The notes under the pieces: generated by a model | The model's input: the letters and a program-made list of their open reading frames with translations, nothing else | Databases searched by the model: none | Told to the model about the DNA's origin: nothing | Assembly: GCA_004014935.1 (NCBI GenBank) | Contig: CP025323.1 | Coordinates: 1,116,001 to 1,180,000, forward strand | DNA: 64,000 nt | Direction: 5' to 3' | Source: Saccharomycopsis malanga | Taxonomy: Eukaryota; Ascomycota; Saccharomycetes; Ascoideales; Saccharomycopsidaceae | Program-made: the position numbers and the translations under genes | In this document: piece after piece, positions 10,320 to 19,265 of the stretch | Layout: each line of letters starts with the position of its first letter | Numbering within the stretch: the stretch's first letter is position 1

Positions 10320-10885
10320 ATGTGTTTTGAGTATTTTGCAAAAAATGACATTTTCAACGCCTTTTATATACATTATAGATGTTTGAGTATTAATTTCATG
10401 TTAGTAGGATCTGGTAAGAGGTATATGGGTTTGTTTAGTGGGGAAATAAGGCTTGTGGAGATATGGGCTTGGTCTTATAGAGCTTTGTAATGTAAGAGTT
10501 GAGCTTTGAGAGACAGACGAGCAGAGATTTATTGCGTATTCTAGTTTATGGATAAAGGTTTTGGGAAGTATATCCAATAATTAAAAAGGACAAGTCCACA
10601 ATGGGTCCTTCCAGACCTTCTTCCGCATCATTGACTCCATGAGAAACATTTATCTTCTTGGGATTTATGCTATAATATAGTGATATCCTCTTTATCTACA
10701 TCCGGCCTAAAATATTAAAGACCGTGGACTGACAAAAGCTTGCGGAGCCCAAGCAAGAATGGCCAGAGACGTAGGTTGTAGTGATGAATGGCGACAATCT
10801 AGATAGAACAACAATACGTAGTTCCTTGAAATTGTTCAATTAGGCTGTAAAGTATCCCATTTTGCCTACGTTTTTCAATGATAAT
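10320..10885. other. Intergenic region
   Basis: About 565 bp between the small membrane protein and a decayed gene. Nothing recognisable. Confidence 0.4.
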
Positions 10886-11734
10886 ATGTATCCTACAGAC
10901 TTGCAGAAATATGTCTTGGAAAAGTTGCACCTCTGTGATAATATAATAAACTTGATAGCCCAGGACAATCTAAAGAACGATATTGATATCAACACGAAAG
11001 AACAAGTATGGTATTTGATTGTGGAATTGTACAAGGCCGCTTTGATAGTGAACAGTAACAACTTTGAATATGAACAATTGAATGTAAAAGCTTTGGACAG
11101 ATTGAAATACTTGAATTTGCCTCAGGTAGCATTGGAATACTTGAATTTGCCTCAGATAGCATTGGAATCATTCCCTGACCATTTGTTGGATAGTCTTGCT
11201 AGCTACATTTTGGACTTTTCCTATGTCAATGAAAAAGATGAAATTGTACTTTCTTTACTTGAGGAAACTTGTAGATATAAAAGACCCAGCAGTCATTGTA
11301 AAAAAATTCTCCACCTTTGACTTTGATAACCATATTTCTTCGGTCAAACTATCAAAATTTATGCCAAGTTACAAGATCAGCCTTAGATGTCTCAATGGTT
11401 TAATCAAATTGTCCAAAATACCAACCGAATCTGAAATTAAGGAAATAGAAAAGGCTGGTGAAAACATCAATTCTATGAACATATTCATCTAAAGTCCAAG
11501 AACCTTGTCTCTGCTGAATTATCCCCTTGTTTGATTATCCGTGCTTCTTACATCCTTAGAAAATTTATTTCAAACGAATCCCTAGTAAATAAAATACCTT
11601 TGACAAAGATCCAAAAACTCCAACTGGTTATTGTTTTGGAAGGTTTGAACGATTCGTTAGAAAATTATATCGGTCATCTCGTCAGGTATAAAATATCAAG
11701 TGCCAACAGTTGTCAACAGTCTTACTCTTACTGA
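10886..11734 (+). pseudogene. Decayed host gene, identity unknown
   Basis: A coding-like stretch of about 280 codons whose reading continues through three overlapping frames. The first part (from ATG 10886, MYPTDLQKYVLEKLHL) reads to about 11270. The second frame carries LRKLVDIKDPAVIVKKF through about 11490, and the third carries KNLVSAELSPCLIIRASYIL to 11734. Amino-acid composition stays protein-like across the joins, which points to at least two frame changes rather than introns; I see no GTATGT donor at the joins. The first part holds a 33-bp tandem duplication (LNLPQVALEY / LNLPQIALES). It is helix-rich with no domain I recognise. Sequencing error is an alternative to decay. Confidence 0.5.
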
Positions 11735-12280
11735 TAAAGACTATCAATGTACCACATAAAGTCAGAGGCCTTTCTTTCTTGAAAGAGCTGTTTTTTCAAG
11801 AATATAATGAAAATTTGAAATCAACTCAATGAGGGTTCTTGGCCTATCGTTTTATGATAATGAGTTTAAAACGCGACTATCTCATAATTGTAAACCAACT
11901 TGAGATACATAATTGAAAATAAATGTAATTTCAGGCTATATCTGCATATGTATTGAATATTTTAGGTTGTAGTGGATGGACCTAACCAATTTAGGTTCGA
12001 AATACCTAAACCCGTGTTCAAAAGATGAACAATCTTTTACGGTTTTTTATGGACAATCAGAAACGTCAATTCAGTGAGGCTGTTCTTGGTCTATAGATTT
12101 TATGAAAAGAAGTTAAAAATGCAATTATCTTATAACTGTTATTGTTGTCGGTAATAATACTCAAGTAATTTTATGAAAAATTGTAATTGTTTTCAGTGAT
12201 AATGCTCAAGTAAAAGTGTAAAAAAACAAAAAATAACTACACCGTTGTAAAGCATTGTGCTGTATTTTTACATAGTTTTG
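11735..12280. repeat. Intergenic region with diverged direct duplication
   Basis: A block of about 72 bp at 11820-11893 (AACTCAATGAGGGTTCTTGG...) recurs in diverged form at about 12067-12140 (AATTCAGTGAGGCTGTTCTT...). A further pair of about 40-bp units (AATAATACTCAAGTAA / GATAATGCTCAAGTAA) lies at 12150-12215. No gene seen. Confidence 0.55.
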
Positions 12281-12398
12281 ATAATAATAATACTATTATA
12301 TATTTCAAGCTCAGTACATATCAGTTTTATATACGCGCTATGTCTAAGGGGACTTGGCAAGACCCAACCATGCCTTGTTGATCATAGTTGGCTCACCC
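12281..12398 (-). mobile_element. SINE1, 5'-truncated short-type copy
   Basis: On the minus strand it reads GGGTGAGCCAACTATGATCA, then CAAGGCATGGTTGGGTC, CCCCTTAGACATAGCG, TATGTACTGAGCTTGAAATA and a TATTATTAT tail. The junction GGGTGAGCC is that of the B-box-deleted subfamily; the head is missing. It lies about 260 bp upstream of KAE1. Confidence 0.65.
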
Positions 12399-12659
12399 AA
12401 AAAACATGATTCCTTGCAATATTTTATCCTACAGATGTTTCAATTATATAACAAGTAATCAGAACATTCAGATTAATCGTCCAACTGATTAAAACATATT
12501 GCTTATACAGAACCATTTCAACCTACATTCAATCCATGGCCCGCATCAACATGCATAATAATCATGCATAAATCACATGCTCTGACGGAAACTGTTGAAG
12601 AATTATATTATCAGTAACAGGTAACTGAACTATTGGCAAGTTAAGTAATCAGGACCAAG

Positions 12660-13733
12660 ATGGCGAACAAAGGAAAGCTGTATATTGCACTTGGGTTAGA
12701 AGGGTCGGCCAACAAGTTAGGAGTTGGAATAATACAGCATGAGGGAGATTCTCCGCTCAGTCATTCGACCAATGCTAAAATCCTCTCCAACATTAGAGAT
12801 ACCTATATAACTCCGCCAGGAGAAGGGTTTTTACCGCGGGATACGGCAAGACATCATCGCAACTGGATAGTAAGACTCGTTAAACGGTCCCTTGTAGAGG
12901 CCAATGTGGCTTTGCAGGATGTGGATGTGATTTGTTTCACACGAGGACCGGGAATGGGTGCCCCGTTGAATTCGGTAGTTATAGTGGCCAGAACGCTCTC
13001 GCTTCTCCACAATATACCGCTAGTAGGAGTAAATCACTGTGTAGGCCATATAGAGATGGGGCGTGAGATCACAGGAGCAATAAATCCTGTGGTTTTGTAT
13101 GTAAGTGGAGGCAACACGCAAGTGATTGCTTATTCCAAGCAAAAGTACCGGATTTTTGGCGAAACGTTGGATATTGCCATAGGCAATTGTCTCGACCGGT
13201 TTGCACGTATTTTGAAGATCCCAAATAACCCTAGTCCCGGCTACAATATCGAGCTTCTTGCACGCAAAGGCTTGACAGACCCAGACAACTTTATCCAGCT
13301 TCCGTACACCGTGAAAGGAATGGATGTGAGTCTCAGTGGTATTCTTGAATATATCGAGAACATTGCAAAAAACAACCAGTCCAACAGGTACAAGCCACAG
13401 GATTTGTGCTTTTCGTTGCAAGAATGTTTGTTCTCAATGCTAGTAGAAATCACCGAACGTGCCATGGCCCATGTTAATTCAAACCAGGTGTTGATTGTAG
13501 GCGGTGTTGGCTGTAATGAGAGATTGCAGCAAATGATGAAAATCATGGTAAAAGATAGAAATGGCTCTATTCACGCTACCGACGAGCGTTTCTGTATTGA
13601 TAACGGTATTATGATTGCCCACGCAGGCTTGCTAAGCTATAGAAAAGGTGAATATGTAAAAGATTTGAAGGAAACTGTTTGTTCACAACGATTCCGAACT
13701 GACGAGGTTTGGATCAACTGGCGTGACGATTAA
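12660..13733 (+). CDS. KAE1: tRNA N6-threonylcarbamoyladenosine synthase subunit Kae1
   Basis: 357 aa, close to the usual length. The N-terminus reads [16 protein letters not shown], followed by [21 protein letters not shown] and GPGMGAPL, all family signatures. The metal-binding motif [12 protein letters not shown] (His-x3-His, near residues 123-127) and the nucleotide-site segments [29 protein letters not shown] and [11 protein letters not shown] are intact. Kae1 is the catalytic subunit of the KEOPS complex, which transfers the threonylcarbamoyl group to A37 of ANN-decoding tRNAs. The ATG at 12660 gives [12 protein letters not shown], matching orthologues. No presequence is present, so this is the cytosolic/nuclear Kae1 and not mitochondrial Qri7. 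It is flanked on both sides by SINE1 pieces. Confidence 0.95.
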   Translation: MANKGKLYIALGLEGSANKLGVGIIQHEGDSPLSHSTNAKILSNIRDTYITPPGEGFLPRDTARHHRNWIVRLVKRSLVEANVALQDVDVICFTRGPGMGAPLNSVVIVARTLSLLHNIPLVGVNHCVGHIEMGREITGAINPVVLYVSGGNTQVIAYSKQKYRIFGETLDIAIGNCLDRFARILKIPNNPSPGYNIELLARKGLTDPDNFIQLPYTVKGMDVSLSGILEYIENIAKNNQSNRYKPQDLCFSLQECLFSMLVEITERAMAHVNSNQVLIVGGVGCNERLQQMMKIMVKDRNGSIHATDERFCIDNGIMIAHAGLLSYRKGEYVKDLKETVCSQRFRTDEVWINWRDD

Positions 13734-13907
13734 TTTGATACTATTATAATTTGTATCTGTTTTCCTGTTTGATAGTATTTAATATACCATAAATGATTTT
13801 TTTAGTGTACTTCTTCCAAAGCTGTACTATATCTTTTATTCGCTAATATTATTTATATTTTAGATTATTTTTTTGCTTTTTGTTTCCTTTTTATTCAAAG
13901 CATAAAG

Positions 13908-13974
13908 AATTTTACTCGATGCTTTTACGATGCCGAACGTGATCCACCAGGTAAGTGTAACTGTCTGAAACATA
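13908..13974 (+). mobile_element. SINE1 body fragment
   Basis: TTTTACTCGATGCTTTTACG, CCGAACGTGATCCACCAGG and GTCTGAAACATAAAT match the middle of the full SINE1 copy at 6008-6075. Head and tail are absent. It abuts the minus-strand E2 copy. Confidence 0.6.
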
Positions 13975-13983
13975 AATAAATTC

Positions 13984-14547
13984 AAAAGCAACCAAAGACT
14001 ATGGAATAACGTCAAGAAATAAAGAGAGGCTCCCTGAGAGGTGGAAAACATGATTTTCAACAAATAATGTGTTTTTTTCGATAAAACTACAGTTTCTCAC
14101 TGTTAAATAATTTTTAGTGGACAAATAGCAAAACAAAGGACAGTATATATAACTCTCCATTTTATAGAGTATAAAAATATAGTTTTTGGATGGTTTAGTT
14201 TGCTGCAAAGACTCTACAATATAATTTAAAATAATCAACTTTTCCCGAAATTGACATTTTTCCGTTATACTAAATTTTTATTCACAAATCTCCCATTTTT
14301 TATTATAAATGGTACTGTAATATAGGAAAAAAATCTAGAATGTTGGGGTACGTTTTTTCAAATCAAAGTAACCTGGATAGCACTGATTTAATCCAATAAA
14401 ACGTTTAATGAAGACTCCAAAACGACAACAGCACGAATTGAGTACCAAAACCCAAAGTGAGGAACGCCACACTTACTTTCTGCACTATTCTGCACTATTT
14501 TGTGTGGCGCATGGCCTAACCAACTTGGCCACTGGGCAATAGTAAGC
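13984..14547 (-). mobile_element. E2 long tRNA-headed repeat, 3'-truncated copy
   Basis: On the minus strand it begins GGCTTACTATTGCCC, AGTGGCCAAGTTGGTTAGGC and ATGCGCCACAC, with a doubled ATAGTGCAGA block, then AAGTGTGGCGTTCCTCAC and TTTTGGTACTCAATTCGTGC. It runs through the AT-rich body to the segment equivalent to about 63116 of the 62.6-kb copy (CCATAGTCTTTGGTTGC). About 560 bp; the last 450 bp of the family consensus are missing. Confidence 0.75.
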
Positions 14548-14935
14548 CATTGAATAGAGACACATTTTTAAATTTCTTTGCTTTTCGAGAATATGGTTTG
14601 GCAATCGATATACCCGTTCATCGCCAATTTTATAAGCATGACTTAAAGGGGTATTGGACAATTCTGTGAGAGATACTACGCATTGAATTGATCTGTCTAT
14701 GAGATCTGTATTGTTGTAGATAGTAGTAGAAAAACACACATCTATCATTAATTGAGATGTACATGTCTTGGATATTGATAAACAGTTGTGACGAGGTATT
14801 GGTTATAAAGTTGAAGGCAGAAAACACTTCCAAATGTCTATGGCCTGGGTGAATAAGCTATAACTAGGCGTTGATTAGACACACAAAGTATGGAATAAAT
14901 TTTTAAATGTTACCGATAATGCTTCACATTGGTCG
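14548..14935. other. Intergenic spacer between repeats
   Basis: About 390 bp with no gene or recognised repeat. Confidence 0.4.
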
Positions 14936-15190
14936 ATTATAATAATAGTATTATCATGCATTTAGGGCCCAGTAAATACCAGTTTCGTATATACGCGCTA
15001 TGTCTAAAGGGGGCTTGGTAAAGCCCAATCATGCTCTGTTGATCATAATATTCTCACCCAATTGGTTGAGCACTAGACTTTGGTCTAGTAAAAAGCAGCG
15101 AATAAAAATTGTTCGTATTAGGAATCGAACCCGGGTTCCTGTTTTTTTTCCCTTCTCCAAGAGTACTAGCCACTGAGCCATCCGGCCCAG
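14936..15190 (-). mobile_element. SINE1, nearly full copy with both promoter boxes
   Basis: Minus-strand order: CTGGGCCGGATGGCTCAGTG (A box complement at 15170-15180), CTCTTGGAGAAGGG, the B box (GGTTCGATTCC, complement at 15121-15131), ACTAGACCAAAGTCTAGTGC, CAACCAATTGGGTGAGAATA, TTATGATCAACAGAGCATGA, GCGCGTATATACGAAACTGG, TACTGGGCC and an ATAATACTATTATTATAAT tail. About 40-50 bp of the central body are missing relative to the 5919 copy. Confidence 0.75.
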
Positions 15191-15574
15191 CTACTACTAT
15201 AAACCATAAAAGTTGCTATAAACTAACCAAAAACGCCGGAAAAAGACCATAATACGAAACCTTAGAGAGTCTCAGATAAAAGACCACTTTAGCCAGCGAA
15301 TCAAAGTACATTATTGTAAATAATTTATCTGCCTTGAATACCCTAACTATGGGGAGTGCACTTAGTAATTATGGGACACTCACAGTAAAGTGAAATATAT
15401 TTCACTATAGAGGATAGTACCATAGATGCTTGGGAGAAAAGTTATGATTAGAGTGTATTAGAGGTTTTGAATGGCATAAAAAGCTGGTAAAATTAGTTAT
15501 TGTGATTTATTAAGCATATAAAGCTATTTGGGCGTACTCAAGCCTCTAGTATTTCAATAAACAATATCTATAAA
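15191..15574. other. Upstream region of MED20
   Basis: About 380 bp, AT-rich, with no gene or repeat recognised. It must contain the MED20 promoter. Confidence 0.4.
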
Positions 15575-16347
15575 ATGGCTACTGCGTATGTTGAAAAGTA
15601 ATTGAAAGATTAATCAACATCTACTAACCCGGATCCAGTGTTCTTTTCGTGCAGAACACCACTGTCAACAGCATAACGTCCTTTCATGACCAAATATCCA
15701 ACGAGATCCCGAAAATACTCGATCCTTGGTCATTTGAGTTGAAAATTTATCGTGTAAATCCACTAGTTAGCAAATTACTTTCGTTGGCTCCCCCAACAGT
15801 AGAAACACAGCAGCAATTGCAGACGCAGGCGTCCAAAACTTTGTATACGCTTTCGTTGTCGTATCATCCTCATCAGACTGTGCTGGTGATCAACAAAAAC
15901 TGCACGTTATTTAGTACCGACAACAGCCAGCCGGAGGCCCAGAAAATGGTCAGTAGTGGTTGTTCCACCGGTGTATATGATTCGTTGGACTCAATTATCC
16001 AAAATAAGCTCAGTGGGTCCTGGCTGCTCAAACAGAGCTTGCGTGGAGAAGGAGGAAACTCATATCAAGTTCTGCTTGACAATGGCGATTTGTTTGTTAT
16101 ACGAACTGCAAATTGTTTCCTCCACGGTAACTTCAAAGGCTTCTTGATTGAAATCACATTCACAGGTAACAGCTACAGCACAGAATCCGTCAGTGTTGAG
16201 GATGGAATCAAGAAAATCAAAGATTTGACGACAAAATTGAACTTTCCAAAGGGAAAACTCAGTGTGGGGAAACTCGATGAGTCTAAGACCGGCCGTAATT
16301 TGTTTGGGGACTTGACGTTCCAATACACTCAAGCTCTTCAGTTTTGA
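15575..16347 (+). CDS. MED20: Mediator head subunit Med20 (Srb2), two exons
   Basis: Exon 1 is 15575-15585 (ATGGCTACTGC) and exon 2 is 15639-16347; splicing gives 239 aa beginning MATAVLFVQNTTVNSITSFH. That N-terminus matches the Srb2 pattern MxxxAVIFVE, and without the intron the frame has no ATG. Other conserved segments are DPWSFELKIYRV, QTVLVINK, STGVYDSLDSII, LSGSWLLKQ, GNFKGFLIEI and the C-terminal FQYTQALQF. Med20 pairs with Med18 in the Mediator head module and contacts RNA polymerase II. CTG codons fall at positions that are Leu or Met in S. cerevisiae Srb2 as I recall it (QTVLV, SWLLK), supporting CTG = Leu. Confidence 0.9.
15586..15638 (+). other. MED20 intron (53 nt)
   Basis: Perfect yeast donor GTATGT (15586-15591), perfect branch point TACTAAC (15622-15628), acceptor CCAG ending at 15638. 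The alternative acceptor GTGCAG further down would break the frame. Confidence 0.9.
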
Positions 16348-16958
16348 ATTGGAAATAACCGGGGTTTGGGTGGTATTTGTATGAGGAAATGCGATACTGA
16401 CTAATATTTTGTATCAAAGAGTGTGGCTGTAGTATAATAGAATGATTTGTTGTTAGGGTTTTTATTGAAATGGATGCGGTGTGTTCATATGGTGTGTTAT
16501 TTAACAAAAGTATGAATTCGATGCAAACGGTCATTTACCATTTATGACTGCTTGTTTGTTACCAATGAATCCAGAGAATAAAAATAAACTTAATTATCGA
16601 TGGTGATTTGCTGATTTTATTGTTAGTGGCTTGTTAGTGGCTTCTTTACAAAAGACATACTTTGATTTATTAAATTACAAGCTCAAGTGCTAATTTTCGA
16701 CACCATTCTTTAAATGGCCCAAAGTTTTGAGTCATTGAGCATTTTAGAATGCTCAATAAAAAGTATTTGATATTTATAAGGAAATATAAGTTGGCTGTAT
16801 AAATATTGGCCATAAAGTCGCCATAAAGGTGATAACAGGGCCTCCAAGTAGTAATTTTGTAAATAAATTGAGCCTAGAAAAGCAGAAGAACCAATAAGAA
16901 GTGCGAAATAAATCACAGAGATTAGACAAGTTTTCAGCAACGTTATAACGTTACAGAT
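16348..16958. other. Intergenic region
   Basis: About 610 bp downstream of MED20. AT-rich, with no gene or repeat recognised. Confidence 0.4.
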
Positions 16959-17214
16959 AAATAATAATAATAATATCATATATTTCAAGCTCAGTGCATA
17001 GTTTCGTATATACACGCTATTTCTAGCGGGACTTGGTAAAGCCCAATCATGTCCTGTTGATCATAAGCTTTTCACCCAATGGGTTGAGAGTAAGCACTAC
17101 TTTTGTCTAGGTCGTATTTCAGACAGTTGCACTTGCCTGTGGAATCAAGTTCAGGACAGTAAAAGCAACTAGTAAAAGTGTCTTCTTGGGAATCGAACCC
17201 CTGTCCCTGTCAGG
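16959..17214 (-). mobile_element. SINE1, long type, head truncated before the A box
   Basis: Minus-strand order: B box region GGGTTCGATTCCCAAGAAG (complement at 17188-17200), ACTTTTACTAGTTGC, CACAGGCAAGTGCAACTG, TCTGAAATACGACCTAGAC, GTGCTTACTCTCAACCCAT, TTATGATCAACAGGACATGA, TTGGGCTTTACCAAGTCC, CACTGAGCTTGAAATATATG and a TTATTATTATTATT tail. The A-box end is replaced by the unit at 17215. Confidence 0.7.
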
Positions 17215-17410
17215 TGCTTGCCATTGAACAATGTTAGATCAACCGAGCAGCATGATAAAAAAACAGTAATAGGCAAGCATACCTTGTAAATAAGAAAAAA
17301 CAGTTTCATATATTTCGAGCCCAGTACATACATATGCTTTTACAAAAAAATAATATTATAAATCACCAACTAATAATAATAATAATAATAATCTCTTATA
17401 TGCATACGGC
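17215..17410 (-). repeat. Composite repeat unit R3 (shared with 27837-28093)
   Basis: Contains TTGAACAATGTTAGATCAAC, CGAGCAGCATGATAAAAAAA, GCAAGCATACCTTGTAAATA, a minus-oriented SINE1 3' end (TTCGAGCCCAGTACATA) and a run of AAT units followed by a SINE1 head edge (CGGCCCAGCGGC). The same order recurs at 27.9-28.1 kb, also beside a minus-strand SINE1, so the whole block looks duplicated. Confidence 0.65.
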
Positions 17411-18744
17411 CCAGCGGCACGTTATATATAATGTATTTACATGGTAAAACCTGGAAGCATTTATTCACAATGCTACGTACTTTAATGTTACTGAACTATC
17501 AAAATCCTGCCCAATTTTGCTTACTGAAATAAGGCTTAGCTCAATAGAATAATTACGAAATGCCATCCCTTTAAAAGTAAAAGCAGAGAGTCAAATATAA
17601 AGAACAAACAACTAGACAATTGAATCCAATAAAATATATCTAGTATAAACCTGTTCCTGAAAAAACTATAAAATCATGGTTACAACTCATCTGGTATATA
17701 GACGCATTAGTGCTTGCGATACATGCAGGTGTGGTGCATTAAAATTCCGAACATGCATGAAATGTTTGCAATGGTTTTTTAGCTGGCTAATATTTGAGAC
17801 ATCTATCTTTAATTGGCAATGTAATGTCTCAGGATTGTAAATCGCATGCTAAATGATAGTTTGCACGTTGGGGGCGGGTGCTATTCAGGGATTGCTGCCT
17901 ATCATTACTGTTTTTAGTATAAGTGCTTATCAACGGCATGTACTGCTTTAGTATTGGATTTAATAAATTAATCGTATATACCCCGCAAACCATGTACATT
18001 TATCGTTTGACTCCGGTAATACGGACCACCGGAGTACTGTTTGCTAGCAAAGAAGGAGAATTAGCATTGTCCAAACTCCGAGAACGGCCAACTTGACAAT
18101 AAATAATCGCCTGACAAAGAGTTCAGAGTCCTCCAAAAAAGAAATATAGGAAAAAAAAAGAACCAATTGCAGTGGAATTGCTTAATTGCTAGCAATAACT
18201 ATCCGTAAATTTTCACTTACGGGTGTGAGTAGTTTCTGGGGTGCGGAGATAAGACGTAGGCAAAAAGGTGGCAAAAAACAATCACAATAGTAACTATAAA
18301 TAAAATTCATATATAGAGAAATGTACGACCAAGTATGGAATTGGGCACTAGTAGTTTAAACTAGCAAATAGGATTATATAGTGGGTTATTGTTATATAAA
18401 TGTATGCACGTGACCTTAATAGTAGAGGGTGTTTTAAGTTGTGCAGGTCCTTTAGCGGGAAATTCAAAGTATAATTTTGATTAAAAGGGAGTATATTTGA
18501 TATAACATACAAAGCAAGAGTTTTTGAATAGTGAAGAAAGCGGGGGTTAATTAAGTGAAGATAGGATTTTCAAGCAGTGTAGCCTAGAGTCTGGTAATTG
18601 TAAGGTAAAATAAGAAACTGAACTAACTATAACGGCAGTAAGTTTACTTTATATGTGAATAACGAATTTTGAAATATAACTTGGATTATTTAGAAATTTA
18701 ATAAAATCCAACGAGTAAGTTTTCTTTAGATGTGAATAATGAAT
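17411..18744. other. Intergenic region
   Basis: About 1.3 kb without a supported gene. CACGTGAC occurs at 18407-18414, and a pair of near-identical stretches (TATGTGAATAACGAATTT near 18651; TAGATGTGAATAATGAATTT near 18727) leads into the minisatellite. Confidence 0.4.
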
Positions 18745-18915
18745 TTGGAAATGTTTGGTAAAAATCTTGTAATTTTATTAGTTAGAAACTTGGAAATGTT
18801 TGGTAAAAATCTCGTAATTATATTAGTTAGGAATTTGGAAATGTTTAGTAAAAATCTCGTAATTATATTAGTTAGAAATTTGAAAATGTTTGGAAGATAT
18901 CTCGTAATAATACTA
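18745..18915. repeat. 45-bp minisatellite, four copies
   Basis: Units start at 18745, 18790, 18835 and 18880, each beginning TTGGAAATGTTTGGTAAAAA and ending near ATTAGTTAG. Because 45 is a multiple of three and the unit lacks stops in one frame on each strand, it produces open frames of 70 codons both ways; I treat these as artefacts. Confidence 0.9.
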
Positions 18916-19070
18916 ATAATAACAATAATAACATTCAAGCCCAGTACATAACAGTTTCGTATATACCGGCTATGTCCAAAGGGACAACCCGATCATGTCC
19001 TTTTGATCATAGTTGGCTCACCCATGTTTCTGCCAGGTCTTCTTTCTCTTCTTCGCCATACGGCCTATAG
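18905..19070 (-). mobile_element. SINE1, short (B-box-deleted) copy
   Basis: Minus-strand order: GGCCGTATGGCGAAGAAGAG, AAAGAAGACCTGGCAGAAAC, ATGGGTGAGCCAACTATGAT, CAAAAGGACATGATCGGG, TTGTCCCTTTGGACATAGCC, GGTATATACGAAACTG, TATGTACTGGGCTTGAATG and a TTATTATTGTTATT tail. It lies about 200 bp beyond the hexose transporter stop codon. Confidence 0.7.
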
Positions 19071-19265
19071 CCAACTTACAAGATGAAATAAATATATATG
19101 TTTATAAGCCAAGAGTAAAAACTAAACAACCAAAATTAAGGAAAGCTAGGAAGGAAAAAAAAAGATGAAAAAAAAAGATGAAAAAAGGTAATCATAATCA
19201 TCATTAGAAACAAAACAAACAAATAATGAGTAAACTGTCCTTAATAAAAGCCACAAACCACAAGA

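Noticed and set aside
18407-18414. CACGTGAC as centromere element CDEI
   Set aside because: No CDEIII-like CCGAA motif follows at the expected distance, and the intervening DNA is not extremely AT-rich.
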